64,000 nucleotides of DNA from Thalassotalea euphylliae (GTDB taxonomy: Bacteria; Pseudomonadota; Gammaproteobacteria; Enterobacterales; Alteromonadaceae): NCBI RefSeq assembly GCF_003390375.1, contig NZ_QUOT01000001.1:1488001-1552000 (forward strand), in the 5' to 3' direction. The position numbers were made by a program, and so were the translations under genes. A model generated the notes under the pieces. The model did no database searches and was not told the origin of the DNA. It saw only the letters and a list, made by a program, of their open reading frames with translations. Below are positions 18,686 to 27,878 of the stretch, piece by piece. Each line of letters opens with the position of its first letter. Positions within the stretch are counted from its first letter, which is position 1.

Positions 18686-19939
18686 TTAAGCTGTTACAGC
18701 TTCATCCGTCACTTTGACTTGTGTTACCAATAAAGCAGCTAGTCCCGCCAGTACACTTGAGGCAACCAAACACGCCATTAAACCATATTGTTGATACATC
18801 AATCCCGAAAATATTGTGCCGAGTAATCGCCCCATCGCGTTAGCCATGTAGTAAAAACCCACATCAATGGAAACGCCATCCTCTTTCGCTAACGCGACAA
18901 TCGCATAGCTATGCACGGCAGAATTTATCGCAAATACGGCGCCAAAGAATAACAAACCAATCACCAACACCCAAGTCACTGATATCTCACTATTTAAGGC
19001 AATCATTAGCGCGATAACCGACAGAGTCAGCATGCCGCCCCACTGACTTGCAACCGCATGCACAGGTTTAGTTGAGAGGTTCACTAGCTTTGGTGATAAC
19101 GCTTGTACTATGCCATAACCAATAACCCACAGCGCCATAAACAACCCCACATGGTGATGCTGCCAAGCTAATTCGCTGACAAAAAAGACAGGTATTGCGA
19201 CCACAAACCAAACGTCGCGAGCGGCAAATAAACAAAGCCGTGCGGCTGATAAGTAATTTAATGACGCAGACTTAGAGAAGATATCGTTAAACTTAGGTTT
19301 ATTTTTTGCCTTACCAAGATCTTTTTTCAATAACAACTGGCTAGCAATTACCACCAAAAACAAGGCACTGGCCATCGCCAGCATGGCTGATTGAAATCCA
19401 AGTAGCGTCAGTAATGCGCCACCGAGAAAAAAGCCAATACCTTTTAAGGTATTTTTTGAGCCAGTAAGCAGGGCTACCCATCTAAACAATTTGCCTTCAA
19501 ACGATGTTCCCTGCTGCTCGTTTTGCCCTGAATCTTTGGGAATAAGGGCTTTAATACTGCTCTTCGCACTCATTTTATTGAGATCTTTTGCAATACCTGA
19601 AAGCGCTTGCGCGGCCATCACCAAGACAACCGTTAGGTACTGATCTGGCACTGACAACATCGCCAATGCGGCAACTTGCAGTACCAAGCCAATTTGCATC
19701 GTGCGATTAAGGCCAATACGTGCCCCTAGCCAGCCACCAACAAGATTCGTCACCACGCCAAAGAACTCATAAAACAAGAAGAGCATAGCAATCGCTAAAG
19801 GCGAGTAACCCAGCTGGTGGAAATACAAAACCACCAGCATGCGCAAAGCGCCATCAGTTAACGTGAAAGCCCAGTAATTAGCAGTGATCACTAAATACTG
19901 TTTTACTTCACTTGATAGCGTTTGGAGTTTATTTAACAC
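18686..19939 (-). CDS. arsJ: ArsJ organoarsenical efflux MFS transporter
   Basis: 417 aa, about 12 membrane helices. The start region VKQYLVITANYWAFTLTDGA and the loop SGIAKDLNKMSAKSSIK are the recognisable ArsJ signature. Known role: efflux of 1-arseno-3-phosphoglycerate, which its partner glyceraldehyde-3-phosphate dehydrogenase makes from arsenate, giving arsenate resistance. Its GTG start overlaps the end of that gapdh by 11 bp, so the two are translationally coupled. No arsR regulator is visible next to them. Confidence 0.9.
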   Translation of the reverse strand: MLNKLQTLSSEVKQYLVITANYWAFTLTDGALRMLVVLYFHQLGYSPLAIAMLFLFYEFFGVVTNLVGGWLGARIGLNRTMQIGLVLQVAALAMLSVPDQYLTVVLVMAAQALSGIAKDLNKMSAKSSIKALIPKDSGQNEQQGTSFEGKLFRWVALLTGSKNTLKGIGFFLGGALLTLLGFQSAMLAMASALFLVVIASQLLLKKDLGKAKNKPKFNDIFSKSASLNYLSAARLCLFAARDVWFVVAIPVFFVSELAWQHHHVGLFMALWVIGYGIVQALSPKLVNLSTKPVHAVASQWGGMLTLSVIALMIALNSEISVTWVLVIGLLFFGAVFAINSAVHSYAIVALAKEDGVSIDVGFYYMANAMGRLLGTIFSGLMYQQYGLMACLVASSVLAGLAALLVTQVKVTDEAVTA

Positions 19940-20936
19940 TTAAACCTACCATTTTTGCTAGCTCAGCAGTACGGTTTGCGTAGCCCCACTCATTATCGTA
20001 CCAAAGGTACATTTTTAAATGGGTGTCATTCACCACCATAGTTGATAACGCATCGACGATAGTTGAACGCGGATCGGTTTTGTAATCCACTGACACTAAA
20101 GGTTTTTCTTCATAACCTAAAATACCATTTAGCTCTTGCTCGGCAGCACTTGCCATTAACTGATTAATTTCTTCAACGGTTACCGGGCGCTCCATTTCAA
20201 ACGCACAATCGGTAATTGAAGCATTCGCCAGCGGCACGCGCACCGCATGACCATTTAAGCGGCCTTTGAGCTCAGGGAAGATATGAGTAATTGCCGTTGC
20301 CGAGCCTGTTGTTGTTGGGATCAAGCTTTGCCCGCAAGCACGAGCGCGGCGCAAGTCTTTGTGTGGCGCATCTAAAATGGTTTGGGTGTTCGTAATATCG
20401 TGAATGGTTGTCATGCTGCCGTGTTTGATACCAATGTTTTCTTGCAGCACTTTTACTACAGGTGCTAAACAGTTGGTCGTACAAGAAGCTGCTGTCACGA
20501 TCGGGTGCTCATCAACATTGTATAAGTTGTCATTTACGCCCATGACAATATTGAGTACGCCCTCTTCTTTAACGGGCGCAGTCACAACAACACGCTTTAC
20601 CCCTTGGTCTAAGTAGGCTTGCAACTTCTCTTTGGTTTTCATTTTACCCGAAGCTTCAATCACAATATCGCAGTCTGACCAATCAGTTTCAGCAATCGCC
20701 AGGTTATGCGTAATAGCGATTTGCTGATCATCAATAATCATCTTATCGCCTTCAGCGCTTGCTTGATGCTGCCAAGTACCATGAACAGAATCGTAATTCA
20801 CCAAATGCGCCAAGGTCGCGGCATCACCGGCGGGATCGTTAATTTGTACGAAGTTGAGTTCCGGCCACTGCCATGCAGCACGCATCACTAATCTACCCAT
20901 GCGGCCAAAGCCGTTAATACCTACTTTAATTGCCAT
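19929..20936 (-). CDS. gap: ArsJ-associated glyceraldehyde-3-phosphate dehydrogenase
   Basis: 335 aa. NAD-binding GINGFGRMGRLVMRA at the N terminus, catalytic AASCTTNCLAP (Cys near 150) and HDITNTQTILDAPHKDLRRA identify a phosphorylating GAPDH. In arsJ operons this enzyme uses arsenate in place of phosphate to form 1-arseno-3-phosphoglycerate for export. The 11-bp overlap with arsJ supports that function over a glycolytic housekeeping role. Start: ATG 20936. Confidence 0.92.
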   Translation of the reverse strand: MAIKVGINGFGRMGRLVMRAAWQWPELNFVQINDPAGDAATLAHLVNYDSVHGTWQHQASAEGDKMIIDDQQIAITHNLAIAETDWSDCDIVIEASGKMKTKEKLQAYLDQGVKRVVVTAPVKEEGVLNIVMGVNDNLYNVDEHPIVTAASCTTNCLAPVVKVLQENIGIKHGSMTTIHDITNTQTILDAPHKDLRRARACGQSLIPTTTGSATAITHIFPELKGRLNGHAVRVPLANASITDCAFEMERPVTVEEINQLMASAAEQELNGILGYEEKPLVSVDYKTDPRSTIVDALSTMVVNDTHLKMYLWYDNEWGYANRTAELAKMVGLSVK

Positions 20937-21118
20937 GACTAATCTCTCTATACAGTTCTCTATTCAGCTCTCTAGCTGATGCTTTATTCAGTTTCTCACT
21001 TAAGAAACATACGATATTTTACATATTCGAATTTTCACATATTAAAATAACGAGTGCAACCGATAAGTTGTTTTCATCTAACTTTTCGTGGCTCAAGTTT
21101 CTAGGATCGTACTGATTT

Positions 21119-21775
21119 TCAAGCCTGTAATTCGAAGAATTGACCCAAGCCAAGAGTAAATAGCCACACGCCCCATAAACTATGCTCTAAAGCAACCAGT
21201 AAGGTTGAGCGTGATACCGCATAAGTCTTGCTAAAACAATAACCTGCAAGGGTAGACAGCAGCACAGCAACCCAATTGCCATAAATAATATGAGCAAAAC
21301 CAAAGCTCGTAGAACTTAGCCAAATTCGATGGCGCTTACGCGGCAATATGGTTTTATAACGGTGAAAGAGAAAGGTACGAAAGATAACTTCCTGCGGCAA
21401 AGCAGAAAACAGTGGGTAGAGGAAGAGTAACAACAACCACGTTTTCGGACCTTCAATCGGTAGTTTAAATAAAGATTCCGGCGCGATTAGCGCAAAAATG
21501 AATGTGCTGCCAAGCATAACGGCGAAGAACAACCAAAGTGTGTTAGCAATACGTTTGTAAAACCCTAATTTATTTGTGAGTCGAAAGCGCTTAAAACGCT
21601 CATCAGAGATCAATAACCACAAACAAATGGCACCAATCACAGTTAATATCGGCAGCACCCAGTACGTTATCAAATGATTAAACTGCCACAGGAACGTTGG
21701 TAAAAATAAGAATAACAACGTAAGTTCAAGCCAAGATTTAAAAGATGAATGACGGGTTAAGCTAGATGGTTTCAC
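21119..21775 (-). CDS. CPBP-family intramembrane metalloprotease-like protein
   Basis: 218 aa with about six membrane helices, GTG start. The Abi/CPBP motifs are present: ALPQEVIFRTFLFHRY (motif 1, with QE where EE is most usual), FGFAHIIYGN (motif 2) and ALEHSLWG (motif 3). The QE variant is frequent in this family, so activity cannot be judged. Substrate unknown; no clear link to the arsenic genes on either side. Confidence 0.75.
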   Translation of the reverse strand: MKPSSLTRHSSFKSWLELTLLFLFLPTFLWQFNHLITYWVLPILTVIGAICLWLLISDERFKRFRLTNKLGFYKRIANTLWLFFAVMLGSTFIFALIAPESLFKLPIEGPKTWLLLLFLYPLFSALPQEVIFRTFLFHRYKTILPRKRHRIWLSSTSFGFAHIIYGNWVAVLLSTLAGYCFSKTYAVSRSTLLVALEHSLWGVWLFTLGLGQFFELQA

Positions 21776-21969
21776 TGGCGCTATCTCAGCAATATTCGTT
21801 AGAATGAGCGATTATTTAACTTTAGTTCAAGCCATGCCTTGAGGCTATTTACTGTTGCTAATCCTATTTAAACAGATTTAATAGATTACTAACCGGTTTG
21901 ATAGCGGCTAAATCTGATATGGAAAACAAGCACTAAGGTTATGACGTTATCTAGATATGAAAGTATAAA

Positions 21970-22476
21970 ATGAAGTTTGCCAAGTTAAATCGTACGATTC
22001 ACAAGTGGGCTAGTCTGTTAATTGCCCTACCTTTATTACTTGTCATAGTGACAGGAATTCTACTATTAGTGAGAAAAGAGTTTGCTGTCTTACAGCCACC
22101 AACTCAGCATGGTATCAGCTCTATACCCACTCTTGATTTTTCCACCATACTGGCACAAACCAAGACGGTTGAGCAGGCAAACGTCACAACTTGGCAAGAC
22201 ATAGATCGGTTAGATATTCGCCCAAGTAAAGGCGTTGTTAAAGTGCGAACAAAAAGTTCATGGGAAGTCCAGCTAGACAGCCAAACAGGTAAAGTGCTGC
22301 AAGTGGCTTACCGCAATTCAGAATTTATTGAGGGCTTACACGACGGTACTTTCTTTCAAAAACAAGCCAATTTATGGCTTATGCTGCCCGTTGCCATGGT
22401 GTTGCTATTACTCTGGCTAACTGGCTTGTATTTGTTCTGCATACCTTACGTTAAAAAATGGCGTAGAAGGGACTAA
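21970..22476 (+). CDS. PepSY-associated membrane protein
   Basis: 168 aa. An N-terminal helix with RTIHKWASLLIALPLLLVIV, a periplasmic PepSY-like domain (about 40-120, VQLDSQTGKVLQ and IEGLHDGTFF) and a C-terminal helix form the short version of PepSY_TM proteins. The function of this group is uncertain; larger members take part in siderophore iron reduction. It is convergent with the arsenosugar operon and shares its terminator region. Confidence 0.7.
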   Translation: MKFAKLNRTIHKWASLLIALPLLLVIVTGILLLVRKEFAVLQPPTQHGISSIPTLDFSTILAQTKTVEQANVTTWQDIDRLDIRPSKGVVKVRTKSSWEVQLDSQTGKVLQVAYRNSEFIEGLHDGTFFQKQANLWLMLPVAMVLLLLWLTGLYLFCIPYVKKWRRRD

Positions 22477-22510
22477 AAAATGCCTTGCAGCTGCCAATGT
22501 GCAAGGCATT
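22475..22510 (-). terminator. Terminator of the arsenosugar-type operon
   Basis: AATGCCTTGCA (22479-22489) and TGCAAGGCATT (22500-22510) form a perfect 11-bp stem. On the minus strand the stem is followed by a run of T, giving a standard Rho-independent terminator 22 bp beyond the last gene. Confidence 0.8.
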
Positions 22511-22532
22511 CAATTCGGCTTTCTAAGATAAA

Positions 22533-23381
22533 TTAGCGACTTAACACCGCTAATAACTCTTTAGCCTCTGATGATAACGCAGATTCAGGCGTTAATACTG
22601 CGCTTGCCAACGCGCTTCGACAACCACATGACTCATCCGCCTGATGAGTTTTAATAAACGACTCCAATACCGATTTCGCTTTTGCTAAACTTTCGCCATA
22701 ACGACTGATCACTTGCTCCACACTCACATGTTGGCTTGGGTCATCTTGCCAACAATCGTAATCTGTCGCGATGCCAATGGTGCAGTAGCAAATTTGTGCT
22801 TCGCGCGCCAAAAATGCTTCTGGTACATTTGTCATGCCCACTAAATCGCAAGCAGCGGCATTTTTTAAAAACAGACTTTCCGCTTTACTACCAAGACGAG
22901 GCCCATCAACACAAGCATAAGTCTTGTTGTCGTGGATGGTTACCTCAAGGTTATTAGCGGCCGCCACGATACCTTGTGCTAAGTGTTTGCAGCTGGGCTC
23001 GGCGGTTGATACGTGAGCAACCAAGCCGTTACCAAAAAAGCTCTTGGCACGGCTGCCTTTAATAAAATCAAAATACTGCCCACAAATGGCTAAGTCGCCG
23101 GGCGCAATTTCCTGCTGCAAACTACCAACAGCTGAAAAACCCACTATTTGAGTAACACCAAGCGACTTAAGCGCCCAAATATTTGCTTGATAATTGACTT
23201 CACTAGGCAACAGTTGATGACTATTGCCATGTCTTGGCAGAAAAAAAACTGTTTGCCCCAGATAACTGCCCTGCTTGATGGCGGCAGATGGTTTACCAAA
23301 TGGCGTATCGATCTCATGCTCTTGCTCTACTGCTAAGCCGTCGATTTGATAAATACCTGTGCCACCAATAATTGCTAACAT
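22533..23381 (-). CDS. 5'-methylthioadenosine phosphorylase-like nucleoside phosphorylase
   Basis: 282 aa. MTAP family features are IIGGTGIYQIDGL, the phosphate-site PRHGNSHQLLPSEVNY, SAVGSL, CVDGPRLGSKAES, MTNVPEA and ATDYDCW. The retained TDYDCW aspartates favour a 6-aminopurine (adenine) substrate over thioinosine. The family splits 5'-deoxy-5'-thio-adenosines into adenine and ribose-1-phosphate. It is the last gene of the ArsM operon, 38 bp after the radical SAM gene, with a GGGAG ribosome site. Inference: it may depurinate 5'-deoxy-5'-dimethylarsinoyl-adenosine. Ordinary methionine salvage is the alternative. Confidence 0.88.
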   Translation of the reverse strand: MLAIIGGTGIYQIDGLAVEQEHEIDTPFGKPSAAIKQGSYLGQTVFFLPRHGNSHQLLPSEVNYQANIWALKSLGVTQIVGFSAVGSLQQEIAPGDLAICGQYFDFIKGSRAKSFFGNGLVAHVSTAEPSCKHLAQGIVAAANNLEVTIHDNKTYACVDGPRLGSKAESLFLKNAAACDLVGMTNVPEAFLAREAQICYCTIGIATDYDCWQDDPSQHVSVEQVISRYGESLAKAKSVLESFIKTHQADESCGCRSALASAVLTPESALSSEAKELLAVLSR

Positions 23382-23419
23382 TTAATAATTCTCCCAACTA
23401 AATTCCGAAAAAAATAAGG

Positions 23420-24337
23420 TTATTCACTGCAACTGGCGCCATGGGCAAAACAGCTATAGCACCTATGATGTTTCATACTAATACGAGCGCTCATGCTATC
23501 GCTGAGCGTATTGGCTAAGTGATAATCCTCGTCATCATCAACTAAGGTGCAAGCGTATACCTGCATTTGATCATTTTTCTTGATGATCATTTTTGAATTG
23601 CTACACATGTAATTTTTGCGCTGTTGCTCGGTTTGATACTGCACCATGCAATGGCTGCTAATGTGTGGCACATCAGCAATGCTGCCCGGTGGTAAGAAGT
23701 CTGGGAAAGCAACAATATTAAGATCTTCAGGCAAGCCATTTAAGGCAAATAAATCCTGAAATTGCTTAGTGACTTGATCACTATTTTCGTCAGCCGACAT
23801 ATGTCGCGCCACAGACACTTTAAAGCCTGCTCGATGTAGTTTTTTTAAGCCACTAATCGCTAACGCAAAATTGCCCTTGCCTCGCCCAGCATCATGGCTT
23901 TGGCTTTCGGCTGAGTCTAAGCTGATACGCAGCGAAATGGGATGTTTACATTCGCTACTTGCCGCCAAGGCTTGTAATGCGGGTAAGCGTTTAATCAGTG
24001 GCGTAGTGCCGTTAGTGAGCACTAGACAAGGTCGAAACTGGCTAGCATAAGCTAAGATGTCAATCATATCTTTAAGCAAAAACGGCTCGCCACCGGTAAA
24101 AGAAAACTGCTTAACCCCTAACGTAAGCGCCTCATCAATAAAAGGTTTTACCTCGCTCAGTTTTGGCCCTTGTAGACGTTTACTGCTTGGGCTTGAGCCT
24201 TCTAAGCAAAAACTGCATTCGAGATTACAGCGAGTGCCAGTATGAAACCAAAGCTCATCAAGCGCATGCGGAATAATATAACCTCGCGCTTCACCTGTGG
24301 GCGTTTTATACCAGCTCTCGCTATGTTGCTTGTTCAT
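23420..24337 (-). CDS. Radical SAM protein of the ArsM operon
   Basis: 305 aa. The radical SAM cluster motif is CNLECSFC (Cys37, 41, 44), followed by FTGGEPFLL and RISLDSA. The C-terminal part has at least six Cys (SHC, YMC, YAC, CYSC, SC), consistent with SPASM/twitch-type auxiliary clusters. It starts one base over the arsM stop (TAATG). Position beside arsM suggests the step done by ArsS, transfer of 5'-deoxyadenosyl to dimethylarsenite. It lacks the HCH-type motif I associate with the ArsS/DUF3641 family, so it is a different radical SAM subgroup and the reaction is inferred. Confidence 0.85.
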   Translation of the reverse strand: MNKQHSESWYKTPTGEARGYIIPHALDELWFHTGTRCNLECSFCLEGSSPSSKRLQGPKLSEVKPFIDEALTLGVKQFSFTGGEPFLLKDMIDILAYASQFRPCLVLTNGTTPLIKRLPALQALAASSECKHPISLRISLDSAESQSHDAGRGKGNFALAISGLKKLHRAGFKVSVARHMSADENSDQVTKQFQDLFALNGLPEDLNIVAFPDFLPPGSIADVPHISSHCMVQYQTEQQRKNYMCSNSKMIIKKNDQMQVYACTLVDDDEDYHLANTLSDSMSARISMKHHRCYSCFAHGASCSE

Positions 24338-25386
24338 TAACAGCAGCCCAAAGTGGTTGTACTCGTTTTTGCTTTAGGCTGATTAGTGGCACATGAAGGT
24401 GAGCGCGTAAATGCCCCCAAATGTTGGCCAAAGTCACCGACAAATTCAAAGTGTGACTTGAACCGACTGTGCTGTAGCATTTGCCAAGTATTGCCGCTTA
24501 CCTTAACTTTTTCGCCTTTAGCAAAAAAGTTGTCTTGATCTAGCTGTAATGCGTCTGGGTGACTCGTGACAGTGCCTTGATAAACCACGGTAAGGCCATA
24601 GTCCTCTTGATTAGCTTCTAACTCAGGCGCTTTAAACAAACGATAAGTATTAGAGTGAAATTTAATACCTTGCACGCGCTCAATGATTTCAGGGTTATCT
24701 ATGGTGATTTCTCGGCGCTCGACTAACCGAGGATCGGTAAAGCCAACCTGTTTCGCCAATTCGATAAAGTCTCCTTGATATAAAGCGCCACTGAGGCACT
24801 CGCCATAAAGCAGTGGATCGTTTTTCAGGTGCTCAGGAATACGGCGATCGGCATAAACATCGGCAAAATACATTTCACCGCCATTTTTTAGCAGGGCATA
24901 AGCTTGTTTAAGCACAGCTTCTTTGTTTGGCGATAAATTGATCACACAATTAGAAACGATCACATCAATGCTACTCTCAGCCAGACCAAGCTGGTCGAGT
25001 TTTTCAATATAACCTAGCTTAAACTCAGTATTTGCTTGTTGATAACCGAATTTTTGCTGATGATAAGCTAAGTGTTTGTTGGCCACTGCTAGCTGCTCTT
25101 CAGTCATATCAACGCCTGTGACAAAACCGTGCTCCCCCACCATTTGCGCCAAAGCATAACAGTCGCGGCCCGCGCCACAGCCAAGATCGAGAATATGACA
25201 ATCGGTTAGGCTTTCTGGCGTCACTAAGCCACAGCCATAGTATTTTGCCAGCACTTCATCGTGAATGTTCGCCAATATGGTTTTCACATCGGTCGTTAAA
25301 TTGCTGTCTGTACAGCATGCATTCGTTTGTAAATCCTCGCTCGATTGTAGGGTTTTACCGTAATATTCTTTTACTGCGTCGTGCAT
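24337..25386 (-). CDS. arsM: Arsenite S-adenosylmethionine methyltransferase (arsenosugar type)
   Basis: 349 aa. SAM-binding motif ILDLGCGAGRDCYALAQ, then GVDMTEEQL and NCVINLSPNKE. Candidate As(III)-binding cysteines are Cys24-Cys25 (NACC), the Cys of GECLSGALY, and a C-terminal Cys pair. This layout, with NACC at the start and GCGLVTPE before the SAM motif, is that of ArsM forms found in arsenosugar clusters. It would methylate As(III) stepwise to mono- and dimethyl forms. It overlaps the glycosyltransferase before it by 16 bp and the radical SAM gene after it by 1 bp. Confidence 0.9.
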   Translation of the reverse strand: MHDAVKEYYGKTLQSSEDLQTNACCTDSNLTTDVKTILANIHDEVLAKYYGCGLVTPESLTDCHILDLGCGAGRDCYALAQMVGEHGFVTGVDMTEEQLAVANKHLAYHQQKFGYQQANTEFKLGYIEKLDQLGLAESSIDVIVSNCVINLSPNKEAVLKQAYALLKNGGEMYFADVYADRRIPEHLKNDPLLYGECLSGALYQGDFIELAKQVGFTDPRLVERREITIDNPEIIERVQGIKFHSNTYRLFKAPELEANQEDYGLTVVYQGTVTSHPDALQLDQDNFFAKGEKVKVSGNTWQMLQHSRFKSHFEFVGDFGQHLGAFTRSPSCATNQPKAKTSTTTLGCC

Positions 25387-26078
25387 GAGTCACTCTCTTC
25401 TAACGTTAATATGGTCGCTATGTATTGCAATAGTTTTTGTCGTGCAGGTCGCTGTTCGCCCGCTAAGTCGCGATACAAGGTGATAAGGTCGCATTTTTCA
25501 TCAATGTCATAACCTGGGGTGTGATAACCAACCGACAAGCCCCAGCTATGGCAACAAGCCGCCAGTGATGCGCCTAAATAAGACGAACTCCATGGCAGAT
25601 TAGTTAAATCAGGCCAAGGCTGTGCATTTGACATAATGACAACACCGCCATCGGCCGCCATGTTGAGCACAACATCGTCTTTCGCTAGCATATCGGCTAA
25701 CCCGACATAGTGCGCCTGCCTTAGCATCGGCGCATCGGTACCAATAAAGACCAACTTTTGATGGCCTTGGCTTCGCAAGTGTTTGTCGATGTGGTTAAGT
25801 CGTTGGCCTAAGTTACCACCGCCTTGATAAATCACCTGAGCTTGCGGCTCTTTCGCTTGGCCAAGTAAAGCCTGCCCCCACGCTAAATCTTCTTGATGAG
25901 CAACCGCTAACACGACATTGCCTGACCAAGCTTGAGCGTCTTCAATAGCGCAAGCTAACAACAACTGGGCAATGTCAAATGCCGCATAAGCACCTATGGT
26001 TTGTGCCAAGCGTTGCTTGCCCTGATGTAGCTTTGGGCGCTTACACATAATCACTAGGCTTGGATTAGTTGTTGTCAT
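25371..26078 (-). CDS. TIGR04282-type glycosyltransferase (DUF2064), arsenosugar-associated
   Basis: 235 aa. A GT-A-like nucleotidyl/glycosyltransferase with LVIMCKRPKLHQGKQRLA at the N terminus, FIGTDAPML (acidic metal site) and PWSSSYL near the C terminus. The family is recognised for its place in arsenosugar gene clusters. It likely adds or activates the sugar on the arsenical. It overlaps the DUF547 gene by 14 bp and arsM by 16 bp. Confidence 0.85.
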   Translation of the reverse strand: MTTTNPSLVIMCKRPKLHQGKQRLAQTIGAYAAFDIAQLLLACAIEDAQAWSGNVVLAVAHQEDLAWGQALLGQAKEPQAQVIYQGGGNLGQRLNHIDKHLRSQGHQKLVFIGTDAPMLRQAHYVGLADMLAKDDVVLNMAADGGVVIMSNAQPWPDLTNLPWSSSYLGASLAACCHSWGLSVGYHTPGYDIDEKCDLITLYRDLAGEQRPARQKLLQYIATILTLEESDSCTTQ

Positions 26079-27075
26079 CTTGGGTCTCTATTGTGGTTTT
26101 ATCTAGGTTTTGCATTGCTGTATTCAAAGCTGCGTCAATCGGTTGATTAAGTTGCCAGTTATATTGATAGTTAATATCGCCATTAAATTTCGTTAGTGCA
26201 CTGGCAAGTTCAGGTTCGGCATAGCGGATAAGGTGAGCAAGCAGTGCATTCTGGTCTTCGCCAAAGTCAGTACCGAACCAGTTATAAATACTTGATAAGG
26301 TAAGCTGCCCTTGCACCAAGTTAACCGCTCTAGGGTGATTAACAAAAGCCATTGCTGCTGTGTTTAGTTGCTGCTCCAAATCGTTTGCCGTGATCGCTTG
26401 CAAAGGTAAATTGGGGCAGCCACGACTAGCGCAATTAATCACGTAATGTACTCTTGGTTCTTGCCAAATACTGCGCAATATACCGTGTTCAATTTGATTC
26501 AAACTCAATGCTTGCCCAGCCACCTGAGCGACTTTGATGTCCCAAGGGCCAATAATTTCTCCTAGGCTATCAAACGGTAGTTGGTGAATTTCGCGAATAC
26601 TGGCGATCGGGTAGTGATCGAGCACAAGCTTTACCGTCAATGCATTATATAAATTGATCCAATAGGCAAATTGCTCACGATGATTAAATGTTCGCGGGTC
26701 GATATCTTGTAAAGCCTGAAGATAAGCGCTCAACTGTTGTTTATCTTGCTCGCTAACTGCTAGGTAATCGAATACTGTCGCTGATAACGGTTCAGAGTAA
26801 CTAGCATACCTCTCAAGTAACTGCTGCCAAGACTGATGCGCAATGGTTTTCGTATTGTCTGCAGCGAAAGCTTCTTGATTTAGCTGCCAGTAACCAATCG
26901 GCTTGGCGGTGCGCGCTTGATACAAATCGTAGCCCAAAGTAGCTAGTAGCAGCGAGCAAGCGACTAACAAGCCGAAAATGACTTCAAAAAGCGCAGACCG
27001 ATCAAGCTTGTTTTGATCAGGCATAGTCTGGCTTGGCTTTTTGGGGCTGGGGTTAGCGGCATTGAGCACTGACAT
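26065..27075 (-). CDS. DUF547 domain protein
   Basis: 336 aa. One N-terminal membrane helix (about 30-50) followed by a DUF547 domain (about 90-290) with REQFAYWINLYNALTVKLVL, IEHGILR and INCASRGCPNLP. The conserved His and Cys suggest a thiol-based site, but no activity is established. DUF547 genes often accompany arsenosugar-type clusters; here the gene overlaps both neighbours (TAATG at 27075, 14 bp at 26065-26078), so it is part of the same pathway. Probable location: periplasmic side of the inner membrane. Confidence 0.8.
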   Translation of the reverse strand: MSVLNAANPSPKKPSQTMPDQNKLDRSALFEVIFGLLVACSLLLATLGYDLYQARTAKPIGYWQLNQEAFAADNTKTIAHQSWQQLLERYASYSEPLSATVFDYLAVSEQDKQQLSAYLQALQDIDPRTFNHREQFAYWINLYNALTVKLVLDHYPIASIREIHQLPFDSLGEIIGPWDIKVAQVAGQALSLNQIEHGILRSIWQEPRVHYVINCASRGCPNLPLQAITANDLEQQLNTAAMAFVNHPRAVNLVQGQLTLSSIYNWFGTDFGEDQNALLAHLIRYAEPELASALTKFNGDINYQYNWQLNQPIDAALNTAMQNLDKTTIETQDDNN

Positions 27076-27878
27076 TACTGAGTATTCTCTTTTGTTGGCG
27101 TCAGCTCTGGGCCACTAAAACCAAATAAACGCAACCTCGCGATCATACTTAAAATGCCAATACCCGCGAGCACAGTACCTTTAACCGTGCCACTGATTTT
27201 TGATTGCCCTATTCTGACTTTAGAATCAACTGGATACTCACTAGTTTTAAGTTGCAGCATGGCCGCTTTGACTTGCATTTCAACAGTCCAACCAAAGGTT
27301 TGATCGGCCATGGCTAATTGTTTCAATGCGCTTTGACGAATAGCGCGAAAAGGCCCTAAATCGGTGACTGGCTGACGCCAGAACAGCCGAATTAACCGCG
27401 ATGATAACCAGTTACCAAACAGCTGGGGCGGCGTTAACGCCCCTTGTTCAATCGTCCCAAGTGTACGAGAGCCAATCGCCATATCATCACCACTGGCAAT
27501 ACCAGCCAATAGTCGCTCTGCTTGCTCAATAAAACAGGAGTCATCACCATCGACAAACAGGATAATGTCGTACGCTTGCTGTTTCTTGTTTTGCAGGTTC
27601 TTGAGTTGCTGTTGTTCCAGCCATTCGAGCGCCGTTAGGCAGGCAATACCATAACCTGGCTGGTCTTGCCTAACGACATGAGCACCAGCCGACTGAGCAT
27701 TAGCTGCGGTTGCATCAGTAGAGCCATTATCACAAACCACTACTTGATCAATCACCGCAGTCGCTTGCCCTTTGTCATTGTTGGAGGTCAACTGCACAAG
27801 CTCACTAACCACTTTACCGATGGCCTGTTCTTCGTTTAGCGCTGGAATTACCGCAGCAACGCGAAACCCTTTATACAT
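27075..27878 (-). CDS. GT2 glycosyltransferase, polyprenyl-phosphate sugar synthase-like
   Basis: 267 aa from ATG 27878, chosen because it starts in the sequence AATGTATAA that also holds the stop of the gene before. A longer frame to 27971 would overlap that gene by 101 bp. GT2 motifs are VAAVIPALNEEQAIGKVV, VVCDNGSTD, FVDGDDSC and FGWTVEMQVKA. It resembles DPM1-type enzymes that load a sugar on polyprenyl phosphate. In this operon it may supply lipid-linked sugar to the GT-C membrane protein at 30201-31826 or act on the arsenosugar directly. Confidence 0.82.
   Translation of the reverse strand: MYKGFRVAAVIPALNEEQAIGKVVSELVQLTSNNDKGQATAVIDQVVVCDNGSTDATAANAQSAGAHVVRQDQPGYGIACLTALEWLEQQQLKNLQNKKQQAYDIILFVDGDDSCFIEQAERLLAGIASGDDMAIGSRTLGTIEQGALTPPQLFGNWLSSRLIRLFWRQPVTDLGPFRAIRQSALKQLAMADQTFGWTVEMQVKAAMLQLKTSEYPVDSKVRIGQSKISGTVKGTVLAGIGILSMIARLRLFGFSGPELTPTKENTQ

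Noticed and set aside
21010..21050. Possible ArsR operator upstream of the arsJ-associated gapdh (ACATATT direct repeats)
   Set aside because: No clear dyad or match to a known ArsR site; kept only as AT-rich promoter DNA.
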